A stretch of 64,000 nucleotides of DNA from Mycobacterium sp. MBM (GTDB lineage: Bacteria > Actinomycetota > Actinomycetes > Mycobacteriales > Mycobacteriaceae), in NCBI GenBank assembly GCA_021648845.1, contig JAKJHY010000022.1, forward strand, positions 1 through 64,000. The letters are read 5' to 3'. Positions 50,869-59,480 of the stretch are shown piece after piece. Within the stretch, counting starts at the first letter, position 1, and each line of letters starts with the position of its first letter. A model generated the notes under the pieces. The model did not search any database, was not told the origin of the DNA, and was given only the letters and a program-made list of their open reading frames with translations. The translations under genes were made by a program, and so were the position numbers.

Positions 50869-50898
50869 CCGGCCGGGTATGCGTACCCAGTCCCACGA
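50869..50898 (+). promoter_or_regulatory. hairpin leader of the gene at 50918
   Basis: Hairpin 50871-50892: GGCC with AGTC (one mismatch), inner GGGTA/TACCC fully paired, loop TGCG. 25 nt to the ATG. A TACAGT at 50821-50826 may be the -10, with an imperfect upstream CAGTCT one base closer than in the other units. Confidence 0.65.
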
Positions 50899-50917
50899 CC
50901 CCGATGGGAACCACCAC

Positions 50918-51295
50918 ATGCAGCTCACAGAGGACGAGATCGCGATCCGCGTCGGCCTACCCGGGCCCGTCATCGCCGAACTCCTCCAGCCCGCCAACAG
51001 CACCGCCTCCACACGCTGCTTCGCCGACAGCGACGTTCTGCGCGCCCAGGTCGCCGCGCTCATGCTGGCCTACGGAGTGCGCTGGCAATGGGTCCAGACC
51101 GCCATGCGCGAGTCACCGACCCACCCCGACGCCCTGCACGCCGCGCTGGACTATTGGACCCGCGTCGCGCCCACCCCCATGAGCCCACGGCACTGGCCGT
51201 TCGCCGCCACCGCGCTGGCGACCGCACTGATGGTCCTGGCCCTGCTGGCCGGCATCATCCTCGGCCTGCACCTGAGCCCGCAAGGATTGCTATGA
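50918..51295 (+). CDS. hypothetical protein with C-terminal membrane anchor
   Basis: 125 residues. The N-terminal helical domain (LTEDEIAIRVGLPGPVIAEL; LRAQVAALMLAYGVRWQWV) resembles a degenerate HTH. A single hydrophobic segment near the C-terminus (AATALATALMVLALLAGIIL) would anchor it with the domain in the cytoplasm. GATGGGA precedes the ATG. Confidence 0.55.
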   Translation: MQLTEDEIAIRVGLPGPVIAELLQPANSTASTRCFADSDVLRAQVAALMLAYGVRWQWVQTAMRESPTHPDALHAALDYWTRVAPTPMSPRHWPFAATALATALMVLALLAGIILGLHLSPQGLL

Positions 51296-51413
51296 CGATC
51301 AACGGATACCCCGCCTGCACGCGGGGACATGCCATCGACGCAGCTAGTCCCCACCCCCGACGCGCCACCCGGCCTTGCCGGGCCGACCCACCCATACCGA
51401 AGGAGCCTCGATC

Positions 51414-52049
51414 ATGACCGACAGCCGCGTGTACACGCCGGCCCAGCCCTGGTACCCACCGGCGACGCCCGTGGAGTTCCCCGAGGGCCGACTCACCCCA
51501 GCCTGGGTGGGAAAGGTCGCCAAGTCCAAACACGGCGACATCGTGATCCGCTCCCACCTCGTGCCACGGCACCCCCAGGACAAGCGCTACATGGGCGCCT
51601 TCCGAACCTTCTGGCGCGCACTAGCATTCGCGGACCGCAAAGGTGTCTACGCGATGCTGGAACGGTGGCTGGCCGACGCCGATGCCGAACTGGCCGGAAC
51701 CGGACTCACCGACGAAGAAACCGGTTTCCTGCGCCGCTTCCGCGGGGACGTCGACGGCGCACTCAACCGGCTCCGGCGCGCCGACGACGAACCCATGGCG
51801 TGGGCCGGCGCGGAGTTCTCCAAGTACGCCCCCGAGGAACGCGTCATGCTCGAAGCGCTCATAGGGGCCATCACCCTGCACCGCGCCGGCGACCTGTCCG
51901 ACGACGAGCTGTACAGCATCCTGGGCAGCCTCGACGTCGACCCCGCCGACCGCGACACCGGCATCACGAAGGCGGCCCTGGCCAAGATCCGCACCGCGGC
52001 GCAGACCGGCGAAGCCCTCGAACTGGAGTCCACCTACCGCCGTTCCTGA
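51414..52049 (+). CDS. hypothetical protein
   Basis: 211 residues, soluble, acidic C-terminal half built of helices (LSDDELYSILGSLDVDPADR; AALAKIRTAAQTGEAL). The N-terminus has VYTPAQPWYPPATPVEFP. AAGGAG 9 nt before the ATG. Upstream 51367-51383 holds CCCGGC-CTT-GCCGGG followed by CCGACCCACC, which may be a divergent leader hairpin, without a good upstream promoter motif. Family not recognised. Confidence 0.6.
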   Translation: MTDSRVYTPAQPWYPPATPVEFPEGRLTPAWVGKVAKSKHGDIVIRSHLVPRHPQDKRYMGAFRTFWRALAFADRKGVYAMLERWLADADAELAGTGLTDEETGFLRRFRGDVDGALNRLRRADDEPMAWAGAEFSKYAPEERVMLEALIGAITLHRAGDLSDDELYSILGSLDVDPADRDTGITKAALAKIRTAAQTGEALELESTYRRS

Positions 52050-52090
52050 CGGCTCCCCACCCTCATCGCGGCCGGCTGCACCCACCGGAC

Positions 52091-52180
52091 GTGTCAGTGG
52101 TCGTTGATAGCGTTGTGTGTAACGCCGGATGCAACCGTCCGACAACGCAAACGGCCAACCCCGCGGGGTCGGTCACCAAC
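52091..52180 (+). promoter_or_regulatory. promoter plus hairpin leader of the gene at 52196
   Basis: GTGTCA (52091-52096), 11 nt, TAGCGT (52108-52113). Hairpin 52153-52174: GGCC/GGTC outer, A-C mismatch, ACCC/GGGT inner, loop CGCG; then ACCAAC and GAAAGGG. 21 nt to the ATG. Confidence 0.78.
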
Positions 52181-52195
52181 GAAAGGGCCACCTCA

Positions 52196-52456
52196 ATGTC
52201 TGACACGAGCACCCACTACGACACCGACGACTGCCTGGACGGCCCCGAACAGTGCAGCGGGGACGTGTTCCCTCGGCCGGCGCTGTCGGGAAGCGGCGAG
52301 CACTACACCCGTTGTGATCACCACTGGGAGGTCTACTACGAGCGCACCGCACCGAAGATGGACGCGATCCGCGCTCGTTACCCCGAGATGGCGCCGCCGG
52401 ACTTCGACCCCCTCGCGGCAGGTGAGCGGTGGTCGGAGGACGACCCGTGGCCGTGA
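52196..52456 (+). CDS. small acidic hypothetical protein
   Basis: 86 residues, Asp/Glu-rich with CLDGPEQCSGD and YTRCDHHWEVYYERTA: three Cys and two His that could bind a metal. No family recognised. Alone between two complete leader units (52091 and 52469), so it is likely monocistronic. Confidence 0.6.
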   Translation: MSDTSTHYDTDDCLDGPEQCSGDVFPRPALSGSGEHYTRCDHHWEVYYERTAPKMDAIRARYPEMAPPDFDPLAAGERWSEDDPWP

Positions 52457-52468
52457 CGCCCGACCAGC

Positions 52469-52557
52469 TTGTCAGTGCCCTCCGGTAGAATCGGATGTAG
52501 CGCGAATCGCCCAGTGCGATAACCCAATCGGCCCCACCTGCGGGTGGAGCCACCGAA
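52469..52557 (+). promoter_or_regulatory. promoter plus hairpin leader of the gene at 52577
   Basis: TTGTCA (52469-52474), 11 nt, TAGAAT (52486-52491). Hairpin 52530-52551: GGC/GCC outer with one C-A mismatch, inner CCCACC/GGTGGA-type pairing (five to six pairs), loop TGCG; then ACCGAA and CCCCGAAGGGG holding the ribosome-binding site. 25 nt to the ATG. Confidence 0.78.
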
Positions 52558-52576
52558 CCCCGAAGGGGCGATAGCA

Positions 52577-52906
52577 ATGAACGACACCATGGGATCTGCA
52601 CGCTTTGTCGGCCCGGCCGCCGGGGTCGTCCACGACGGCCAGGAAGTCGTCGAATGGTTCGGTGACGCCGGGCTGTATGTCCTGGACCCGCCGCTGCGCG
52701 GCTACCGCACCGTCGTCGCATCCACGCTGGAGCGTGCGCCGCGCATCGCCACCTCCGGCGGTGCCGAATACGGTGTCGAGACGTTCCTGTGGGGCGTCAC
52801 CGGAGAGGACTTCCAGCGCGGGTTCGACGCCGACGAACTGCCCGGCAGCGGCTGGGGTAACACCCTGGCCGACGCCCTGGCCGAGGCGGGCTACACACTG
52901 GCCTGA
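52577..52906 (+). CDS. hypothetical protein
   Basis: 109 residues, probably a small alpha/beta fold (VVHDGQEVVEWFGDAGLYVL; GYRTVVASTLERAPRIAT; WGNTLADALAEAGYTLA). No catalytic signature. The ATG at 52577 is set by GAAGGGG in the leader. Monocistronic between two leader units. Confidence 0.6.
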   Translation: MNDTMGSARFVGPAAGVVHDGQEVVEWFGDAGLYVLDPPLRGYRTVVASTLERAPRIATSGGAEYGVETFLWGVTGEDFQRGFDADELPGSGWGNTLADALAEAGYTLA

Positions 52907-52924
52907 GGGCAACCTCGGCGCGAC

Positions 52925-53014
52925 CTGTCAGTACCCCCCGATAGAATTCTCCCCGTAGGGCAAACAACCTGTCCTGCACCACCAAACGGCCATCCCCGCG
53001 GGGGCGGTCACCAA
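52925..53014 (+). promoter_or_regulatory. promoter plus hairpin leader of the moxR-like operon
   Basis: CTGTCA (52925-52930), 11 nt, TAGAAT (52942-52947). Hairpin 52988-53009: GGCC/GGTC, A-C mismatch, TCCC/GGGG with a T-G pair, loop CGCG; then ACCAAC and GGAAGGG. 22 nt to the ATG at 53032. Confidence 0.8.
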
Positions 53015-53031
53015 CTGGAAGGGCCACTGCA

Positions 53032-54141
53032 ATGGCTGACATGAACACCACCGTGACCGTGATCGACGCGTGCGGCATGGCGAAAGTCCCGGCTCTGCTG
53101 CTGAGCCGACCCGGCAAAGGCAAATCCAGCCTGATCCGCGGACTCGCTGCCGCACAAACGATCCCCTGCGAGGTCGTCCTAGGCTCGCAATACGAACCCG
53201 CCGAGATTGGCGGCCTGCCCTACCTGGATCCCCACGGCAGCGGCGTCCAGCGGGAAGCCCCGGCATGGGCCAAACGGCTCGTCGAAGCCGGTGCGGGCAT
53301 CGTGTTCCTCGACGAACTGACCACGGTGCCCGAGAGCGTCCAGGGGCCGATGCTGACCGTCGTCCTCGATCGCGTCGTCGGTGACCTCCAGCTGCCCGAT
53401 GACGTCCGCGTGGTCGCCGGCGCGAACCCTCCCGACCAGGCCGCAGGCGGCTACGACCTCGCCCCGCCGATGGCGAACCGGTTCTGCCACATCAGCTATG
53501 AGCCGACCGTGGACGACTGGCTGCACGGCATGAGCACCAGGTGGCGGACCCTTCCGCTGTCGCGCGCAGTCGTCGCCAGCACCGAACGAATGTCGGCGAC
53601 AGTCTCAGCGGTCATGGGCTTCATCCACCATCGTCCCGATCTGCTCGACAAGTTCCCACAGTCCCCGGAGGAACGGGGCCGCGCCTACCCCTCGGAGCGC
53701 AGCTGGGACATGCTCGCCCGAGCGCTGGCCTACGTACGCGCCGACGACCAGCCCGCGATCCAAACGCTCGCAATGGGTTTGGTCGGGGAAGGGGCCGGCA
53801 TGGAGTTCGTGCAGTGGTTGCAGCACGCCGACCTGCCCGACCCCGAGGCCGTCACCGCAGACCCCTCGCTGGTCGACTGGGCTCACGAGCGCCCCGACCG
53901 GGTATGGGCGGTCCTCAACGGCGTGGTGACCCTGGCCGCTGAGCGCGGCACTGTCGAGGCGTTCCGCAAGGCGTGGAAGCCCCTCGGTGCGGCATCGGAC
54001 GCCGGTGTGAAGGACTTCGCCGCCGCCGCGGCGCGCACCCTGGCGACCTTCCGGCCGGCCAACGCTCGCATCCCCGCCGAGATGCGCAAATTCGAAGCGC
54101 TGCTCAAGAGCGCCGGGCTGCTCAGTGAGGACGCAGCATGA
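53032..54141 (+). CDS. MoxR-type AAA+ ATPase
   Basis: 369 residues. Walker A SRPGKGKSS (25-33), Walker B GIVFLDE (89-95), sensor-1-like VVAGANPP near 126, and an arginine-bearing MANRFCHI stretch. MoxR ATPases act with VWA-domain proteins as metal-insertion or remodelling chaperones, and such pairs also occur in predicted conflict systems. The stop overlaps the VWA gene (ATGA), so the two are co-translated. Under its own leader unit. Confidence 0.82.
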   Translation: MADMNTTVTVIDACGMAKVPALLLSRPGKGKSSLIRGLAAAQTIPCEVVLGSQYEPAEIGGLPYLDPHGSGVQREAPAWAKRLVEAGAGIVFLDELTTVPESVQGPMLTVVLDRVVGDLQLPDDVRVVAGANPPDQAAGGYDLAPPMANRFCHISYEPTVDDWLHGMSTRWRTLPLSRAVVASTERMSATVSAVMGFIHHRPDLLDKFPQSPEERGRAYPSERSWDMLARALAYVRADDQPAIQTLAMGLVGEGAGMEFVQWLQHADLPDPEAVTADPSLVDWAHERPDRVWAVLNGVVTLAAERGTVEAFRKAWKPLGAASDAGVKDFAAAAARTLATFRPANARIPAEMRKFEALLKSAGLLSEDAA

Positions 54142-55421
54142 GCACCGCGGCCGTGAGCACCCAGGCCCGCCCGCTCACCAGTGAGGAACGCGAGGCGTTC
54201 CGGGTGGTGCGCCTGGTGGCGTTCCAACAGATGCCCTACTACGCCGCCGGATTGTTCAGCCTCATCCCGGTAGCCGTCCCCGGCTACGGCACGTGGGCGG
54301 TGGACCGTTGGTGGCGGCTGTATCTCGACCCCGAACTGCTGGTGGGCGACACCGCATGGAGCTTGCGAGCCGCCGCTGGAGTGCTCAATCACGAGCTCAA
54401 CCACCTGCTGCGTTTACACGCTGACCGGGCGTCGGCGCTACCACAGCCCTACCGACACGACGTGTGGAATCTCGCCGCCGACGCCGAGATCAACGACGAC
54501 CTGCTCGACGCTGGTGTGGAGCTGCCCGACGGGGTGGTCACACCCGCAGCGCTCGGCTGCCCCGACCACGGCCTGGCCGAGGACTACTACGACCACCTGA
54601 TCAACGACCAGGACAACCCCGACGACCCGGACGCCACCGCCGCCTCCGCCGAGGACGGAGAACCGGGCTGCGGGTCCGGAGCGGGCCTCGCACCGGTACC
54701 CGGGGAGCTGTCTCCGAGCCACGCCGTCGACGGGCAGAACGGGGTCGACGAGGCGACCGGCGGGCTGATCCGCCGGCAGATCGCCGAGGCGGTCCGCGAA
54801 TCGGCCGGGACAGGCCGGGGAACCGTGCCCGCCGGGCTGCAACGGTGGGCCGACGGGGTGCTCACCCCACCCAAGGTGCCCTGGCACCGGGTGCTGCGGT
54901 CGGTGACGAGACAAGCCGTCGTCGAAGCCGCTGGCCGGGTGCAGTTCACCTACACCCGGCCGTCCCGTCGGCAGAGCCCTGGCCTGATCCTGCCGTCCAT
55001 GCGCGGCCCCAAGGTGCGCGTGGCCATCGTGCTCGACACTTCGGCGTCCATGACGAACGCGGACCTGCTCGCTGGTATGTCGGAGATCCGCGGCGTGCTC
55101 AAGTCGACGGGCATCAGCGGCGATCGGCTCACGCTGCTCACGTGCGACGCCGCCAACGGAACCCCGCAACGAATCAGCCGCGTGGAAAGCGCGGTGCTCA
55201 CCGGCGGGGGAGGGACCGACATGCGGGTAGGTATCGCTGCCGCCGACGCTCTACGGCCGCAACCTCACGTCACCATCGTTGTTTCTGACGGCGACAGCCC
55301 GTGGCCCGACCACCCACCCCGGTCGAAGCTGGTGTGCGTCATCGTGGGAAACGAGCACGCCGCCACGCGCACAACAGGTTTCGCGCTGACGGCCACAGTG
55401 CCCAGTGGAGCTGGCTCCTAG
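54138..55421 (+). CDS. VWA-like protein with N-terminal zincin (DUF2201-type) domain
   Basis: 427 residues. The N-terminal domain has HExxH in NHELNHLLRLHADR (85-89, with a downstream His at 94) as in the DUF2201 putative metallopeptidases. A low-complexity Asp/Gly/Pro linker spans ~150-200. The C-terminal VWA-like domain has the MIDAS DTSAS (299-303) and TGGGGTDMR. It is the expected partner of the MoxR ATPase just upstream. No third effector gene follows directly; the next gene has its own leader. Confidence 0.8.
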   Translation: MSTAAVSTQARPLTSEEREAFRVVRLVAFQQMPYYAAGLFSLIPVAVPGYGTWAVDRWWRLYLDPELLVGDTAWSLRAAAGVLNHELNHLLRLHADRASALPQPYRHDVWNLAADAEINDDLLDAGVELPDGVVTPAALGCPDHGLAEDYYDHLINDQDNPDDPDATAASAEDGEPGCGSGAGLAPVPGELSPSHAVDGQNGVDEATGGLIRRQIAEAVRESAGTGRGTVPAGLQRWADGVLTPPKVPWHRVLRSVTRQAVVEAAGRVQFTYTRPSRRQSPGLILPSMRGPKVRVAIVLDTSASMTNADLLAGMSEIRGVLKSTGISGDRLTLLTCDAANGTPQRISRVESAVLTGGGGTDMRVGIAAADALRPQPHVTIVVSDGDSPWPDHPPRSKLVCVIVGNEHAATRTTGFALTATVPSGAGS

Positions 55422-55435
55422 CGATCGCGTCGGAC

Positions 55436-55520
55436 GTGTCGGTGGGTCGCGCTACAGTTCTGGTGTAGCGCGGCCCCCGGGCCGCCCAGAGACGGCCAGG
55501 CTTGCGAGCCCGGTCACCGA
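55436..55520 (+). promoter_or_regulatory. promoter plus hairpin leader of the operon at 55543
   Basis: GTGTCG (55436-55441), 11 nt, TACAGT (55453-55458). Hairpin 55494-55515: GGCC/GGTC, A-C mismatch, GGCT/AGCC, loop TGCG; then ACCGAG. 27 nt to the ATG. Confidence 0.78.
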
Positions 55521-55542
55521 GCCCCGATAGGCGGTACCCACC

Positions 55543-55731
55543 ATGGCTGAGAACAGCGATCATCCCAGCGGCGCACTGCACGCCTACGCCCACCAGGTGC
55601 TGGCCGGCACTGGCCTGACCGAAACCGACGTCTACGCCACCCCCACCGACGACGACGAGGGATCAGCAGCACACGCATTGCAGCACGGATGGGAGCTGGC
55701 TCGGCGCGCTACCAAGGTGGCCGCTCAATGA
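55543..55731 (+). CDS. small acidic hypothetical protein
   Basis: 62 residues (ALHAYAHQVLAGTGLTETDV, then TPTDDDEGSAAHALQHGWEL). No family recognised. The stop overlaps the next ATG (ATGA), so it is translated with the 387-residue protein and may be its partner. Confidence 0.6.
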   Translation: MAENSDHPSGALHAYAHQVLAGTGLTETDVYATPTDDDEGSAAHALQHGWELARRATKVAAQ

Positions 55732-56891
55732 CCGTCGAGTTCTACGACCTCGCGCAACGCCTCGCAGCCGAGAAAGTCGGCAAGCCCGTCCTGCGGGTCG
55801 CTCAAGCACTCTTCACGCTGACCCCGGCCGCAGTGTTCGTCGAGGCGCACACCACCGAGAAAGGCGCTGTCCGAGCCACTCTCACGCCTCCGGTCGGAGC
55901 GCCGACCACCGTCACCGGCGGGGCAGTCTTGCCTGCCCTGGCCCGCGCAGGCGCACAGATGGACCCCACGCAGCCGCCCGCCCAGCTCGTCATGGCCGAC
56001 GGGGCCACCCTGGCGCTGTTGGCGTCCGTGGCACGCACCCACCACAAAGACGCCGACCCGAGCATTCGCGCGGCGTCCGCAGTGATCGGATGGTGGGTCG
56101 ACAGGGCGGGCTATCCGGGCACCAACGCGGTCATCAACCTGCTGGCGCACAGCCGCCAGCGGTTCATAACCGGCGCGCCGCCGGAAGCCGAACGCCACGC
56201 CGCTCACTGGCGATCCGCACTGGCAGTGCCCGGCCTGCGGCAGTGGGCTCAGCGCCTGGGCGCTGGGGTCCCACTCGACGCGCTGACCCCGATCCGGGAG
56301 GACGACGCCTACACCTTCACCGCGGCGTGCAGGCGATTCGACAAGGGCTACAGCTGGACAGCACCCGAGCCACCGCCGGTCGCGGCCATGGGGCTGCGCG
56401 CCCGCTGCGACACCGCCGACCTATGGGAGGCGGCGCTGCTGTCGGATCGGCTCTGGCGACACCGAGCCGTGCACACCGGACACGTGACCGGCGGGGAGGT
56501 CGTCGCGACAACCAAGGCCACCTTCACCGTCCGCTGCCGCCGCCTGGACGCCCGGCTACGCAGCGGATCAGACGTCCTCGGATGGTCCGGCGGGCTGGAC
56601 TCCTACGACCGCTCGACGCACTTCTACGGCGACGTCCACGAGGCGACGGCGCACAAGGGTGCCCTGCTGCTCACCGTCGCACGGGTAGCCGCAGAACAGC
56701 GCCCACCGACCGGGCAATGGGTCTCGCTGATGCCCGCACCCCCCAACCCCCGCACCGTCAGCATGGGCCGATCCAAATACCGGCGGTTGCAGTTCCGAGC
56801 CGACTCGTGGATCGCCTCGGGCAAAACCCCCGGTCTACGCCGCCGCGATGTTCCCCTCGACGTCCTCTGTGCCGCAGCAGAAACGGAGTAA
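55728..56891 (+). CDS. hypothetical protein (387 residues)
   Basis: The start is fixed by ATGA. The N-terminus FYDLAQRLAAEKVGKPVL; centre SAVIGWWVDRAGYPGTNAVI; basic C-terminus (MGRSKYRRLQFRADSW) suggest nucleic-acid contact. No recognised motif. It lies in an operon with a helicase downstream (4 bp apart), so a role in plasmid DNA metabolism is the most economical guess. Confidence 0.6.
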   Translation: MTVEFYDLAQRLAAEKVGKPVLRVAQALFTLTPAAVFVEAHTTEKGAVRATLTPPVGAPTTVTGGAVLPALARAGAQMDPTQPPAQLVMADGATLALLASVARTHHKDADPSIRAASAVIGWWVDRAGYPGTNAVINLLAHSRQRFITGAPPEAERHAAHWRSALAVPGLRQWAQRLGAGVPLDALTPIREDDAYTFTAACRRFDKGYSWTAPEPPPVAAMGLRARCDTADLWEAALLSDRLWRHRAVHTGHVTGGEVVATTKATFTVRCRRLDARLRSGSDVLGWSGGLDSYDRSTHFYGDVHEATAHKGALLLTVARVAAEQRPPTGQWVSLMPAPPNPRTVSMGRSKYRRLQFRADSWIASGKTPGLRRRDVPLDVLCAAAETE

Positions 56892-56894
56892 CAC

Positions 56895-58217
56895 ATGCGA
56901 ATCCTCAAGCCACGCAACACCAAAACCGCGCAGGACCGCGACAACGCGGCTGCCGCACCCGCCGTCACACCGAAACCGAAACCCACGCCCAAGGCGGTCA
57001 CCTGGCCGGGGATGGAACTGCTCAACGACCCGATCAGCGCCCAGGTGCTCATGTCGGTGTGGAGCGCAGATCTTGTGGTCAACGTTCCTAGCCCACCAGG
57101 GGCGGGCAAGACCCGACTGACCGTGCTGCTGGCTGCGGCGCTGTCGCACCGTGCCGGCTTGCGAGTCGGTATCGCCGCCCAGACCCGCTCCCAGGCCATC
57201 GACATCGCACGGCGGCTGTCTGCGGTGTGCGAGCACCCCAAGATCGGATTGCTCTGGGGCCGAGGCAATATCAAGCCCGACGCCCACGGGTGCCCCATCC
57301 TCGACGGGGCTACCAAGATGTGGCCCAACAGCGGAGGGGCCGTCCGGGTCGCCACCAAAGCGCGGTGGCTGTTCTCCGAGCCGACCAAAACCAAAGCCGA
57401 CGTTCTTATCGTCGACGAGGCATACCAGTGCACCTACGCTGACCTCGGTGCGCTCGGATCCATGGCCGCACAGGTGGTTTGCGTCGGAGACCCCGGCCAG
57501 ATCGACCCCGTGGTCACCGGTGACGTCGCACGGTGGGCCGACTCACCCACCGGCCCGCACGTGCCCGCCCCGCACGCCCTCGCCGCCGCCCACCCCAAGG
57601 TCGTCAACACCGTCGCACTGCCCTACACATGGCGGCTGGGACCGGACACCACCGCGCTCGTGCAGACGGCGTTCTACCCCGACCTGCCGTTCACGTCGCG
57701 GCGACCGCCCGAACACATCGCCGTCAACGGCCAGCCGCTGCCAGAACTGACGCACCGGGCGATCACCGTGGCCAACGGCAGCACCGACACCGCACTGATC
57801 GCGGCGGCGGTGACAAGGGTCCGCGAACTGCTCAACGGCGCGCAGGTCTGCACCGCCGGAGGGACACGCCCGCTGACCGAGGACGACCTGGCCGTCGTGG
57901 TGCCTCACGTGCCGCAGGCGGCAGCGGTGCGCGCCATGCTGGCGGACCACCCGGGACTGCTCTGCGGTACCGCAGACGCGCTGCAGGGCCTCGAACGACC
58001 CGCCGTCGTCGCTGTCCACCCGATGGCCGGTAAACGCATCGCTGATGAGTTCTCCCTGACGACGGGCCGGCTGTGTGTGATGCTGTCTCGCCATCGCAGC
58101 CACCTGTCGCTTCTGGTGGACGAGCAGACCCGCACTGTGCTGCACCAAGCCGACTCCGAAGCTGCCGCCGCCGCAGCTACCGTCTTGGACCGGCTGCTCG
58201 CGACCGACGAATTCTGA
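56895..58217 (+). CDS. superfamily 1 (UPF1/RecD2-like) DNA helicase
   Basis: 440 residues. Walker A PSPPGAGKTRLT (66-77), Walker B VLIVDEAYQ (~170-178), motif III-like CVGDPGQIDPV, and C-terminal motifs TADALQGLERPAVV and LCVMLSRHRSHLSLLVD, the SF1B order. A basic Pro-rich N-terminal tail (~35 residues). It is smaller than RecD2 and lacks accessory insertions. Third gene of the operon starting at 55543. Confidence 0.8.
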   Translation: MRILKPRNTKTAQDRDNAAAAPAVTPKPKPTPKAVTWPGMELLNDPISAQVLMSVWSADLVVNVPSPPGAGKTRLTVLLAAALSHRAGLRVGIAAQTRSQAIDIARRLSAVCEHPKIGLLWGRGNIKPDAHGCPILDGATKMWPNSGGAVRVATKARWLFSEPTKTKADVLIVDEAYQCTYADLGALGSMAAQVVCVGDPGQIDPVVTGDVARWADSPTGPHVPAPHALAAAHPKVVNTVALPYTWRLGPDTTALVQTAFYPDLPFTSRRPPEHIAVNGQPLPELTHRAITVANGSTDTALIAAAVTRVRELLNGAQVCTAGGTRPLTEDDLAVVVPHVPQAAAVRAMLADHPGLLCGTADALQGLERPAVVAVHPMAGKRIADEFSLTTGRLCVMLSRHRSHLSLLVDEQTRTVLHQADSEAAAAAATVLDRLLATDEF

Positions 58218-58314
58218 CCGCGCTGCGACGGAATCGCGCCCCGGCGGCGGTACTTCTCCGGCATGGATGCCAAAGACCCCTACCAAGACCGACCGCCAAG
58301 CCCGCCACCCGAAA

Positions 58315-58399
58315 TTGTCAGAGCCCCGCGATACACTGAACGCAGCGACTCACACCGAGAACGCACACCAACCGGCCAGGCCCGCGGGCCCGGTCACAG
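58315..58399 (+). promoter_or_regulatory. promoter plus hairpin leader of the operon at 58424
   Basis: TTGTCA (58315-58320), 11 nt, TACACT (58332-58337). Hairpin 58374-58395: GGCC/GGTC, A-C mismatch, GGCC/GGCC inner, loop CGCG; then ACAGAG and CCCCGAAGGG. 28 nt to the ATG. Confidence 0.8.
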
Positions 58400-58423
58400 A
58401 GCCCCCGAAGGGTGACACCACCG

Positions 58424-58675
58424 ATGTATTACGTTGACGGCGAGGCCTTTCCCCTCGAAATGCTCTCCGCGGACGAAGCCCGCACCGTTCTACAGGCCCT
58501 GCACGATCAGGCCGCCGCGAACACCCCTCAGGACCGCGCACTGACCGCCCAGATCGACGAACTGACTGCGTGGCTAGACACCCTCGCCGACGAGGAAGCC
58601 GCCGCCCTTGCAGTCGAGGCCGCCGCCGATCACGCCGCCGACCTCTACGCCGACCAGCTCGCCGGGATCTACTGA
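58424..58675 (+). CDS. small acidic helical hypothetical protein
   Basis: 83 residues, mostly helix (SADEARTVLQALHDQAAA; ALTAQIDELTAWLDTLADEE) with an Ala/Asp-rich C-terminal half. Strongly acidic; it could mimic DNA or bind a basic partner. The stop overlaps the next ATG (TGATG). Confidence 0.6.
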   Translation: MYYVDGEAFPLEMLSADEARTVLQALHDQAAANTPQDRALTAQIDELTAWLDTLADEEAAALAVEAAADHAADLYADQLAGIY

Positions 58676-58896
58676 TGACCACCGCCGCAGCCTCCGAGAG
58701 CGCCGACACCGACAACGACGACATCTGTTGCGACCCCTACGAGGAGGGCTGCACCGCATCGCTGACAGACGGTGAGGGATGGAACGGATCATGCGGAAAC
58801 TGCGCCGACCGCCAATACGCCGAGGAGGAAGGCGACTGGTGGCTCGACAAGGACGACACCGACGTCCCACCGGCCGGTGCGGAAAGCGCGCGATGA
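58675..58896 (+). CDS. small Cys-rich protein, possible zinc knuckle
   Basis: 73 residues with CC at ~18-19, Cys26, CGNC at ~40-43, in a Glu/Asp-rich background (YEEGCTASLTDGEGWNGSCG). Five cysteines in ~26 residues suggest one bound zinc. Translationally coupled to the preceding gene. No family recognised. Confidence 0.55.
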   Translation: MTTAAASESADTDNDDICCDPYEEGCTASLTDGEGWNGSCGNCADRQYAEEEGDWWLDKDDTDVPPAGAESAR

Positions 58897-59049
58897 CCGC
58901 CGCCCACCACGAGATGCCAACTGCCACGGCCGCACCGCCCTGAAAGACGACTCACTCAACAGACCCTCGAACCGCGCCGCTGACCAGCAGGGACGACAGA
59001 TCCCCGCAATCGGCGCGACAACCGACCGCTCAGAGAAGGAGAAGACAGC

Positions 59050-59379
59050 ATGCGCGCACTCCGCATCAGCGCCGACGGATGGTGGCAGACCATCGACATG
59101 GACCCCGCACCGGCGAACCGAACCCAGACCGGCACCCTCGATCTGCGACACAACATCGCGCTCTGGTACAGCACCGACGACACCGCCGGCGCCGAGCCCA
59201 ACATGGCCGCCATGACCCTGCTCACCGGTGTCACCGGACTTGAACCCCACGCCGTGCCGATGATCTACGGAGAGGCCATCGTCGTCGGAGTCCACCCCGC
59301 CACCGGGACCCCAGCCCCGATGACCGAGCAGCAGTACCACGCCATCAGCTACGCCCTGCTTGCCTCGCTCGCCGCCTGA
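59050..59379 (+). CDS. hypothetical protein, DUF3846-like
   Basis: 109 residues. WWQTIDMDPA, NIALWYSTDD, AMTLLTGVTG and MIYGEAIVVG follow the pattern of DUF3846, a phage/plasmid family of unknown function. GAAGGAG lies 8 nt before the ATG. It has no leader hairpin; 58897-59049 upstream shows no clear promoter. Confidence 0.55.
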   Translation: MRALRISADGWWQTIDMDPAPANRTQTGTLDLRHNIALWYSTDDTAGAEPNMAAMTLLTGVTGLEPHAVPMIYGEAIVVGVHPATGTPAPMTEQQYHAISYALLASLAA

Positions 59380-59433
59380 GGCGCGATCCGAAAAGCACAC
59401 TGACAGAGCCACTTCACACCCTCACATGCCACA

Positions 59434-59460
59434 CGGCCGGTCCTGAGGGGCCGGTCACCA
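59434..59460 (+). promoter_or_regulatory. hairpin leader of the operon at 59481 (no matching promoter motif)
   Basis: Hairpin 59435-59456: GGCC/GGTC continuous with GGTCC/GGGCC, a nine-pair stem with two G-T pairs and no mismatch, loop TGAG; then ACCAAG. 24 nt to the ATG. The TTGTCR-N11-TANNNT motif is not found upstream; a CACACT at 59396 may be a weak -10. Confidence 0.7.
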
Positions 59461-59480
59461 AGCCCGACCCGGGAGCCCCC

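Noticed and set aside
51292..51417. 41-residue ORF with ATGA overlap after the gene at 50918
   Set aside because: Low-complexity Arg/Pro-rich peptide that coincides with the leader region of the next gene; not enough to call a gene.
55470..55485. CGGCCCCCGGGCCG palindrome just before the leader at 55494
   Set aside because: At first it looked like the leader hairpin, but the conserved GGCC...GGTCACC unit lies 20 bp further on and this palindrome has no counterpart at the other sites.
58264..58420. Short ORF beginning MDAKDPYQDRPP
   Set aside because: It runs through the promoter and hairpin leader of the next gene, and its composition looks non-coding.
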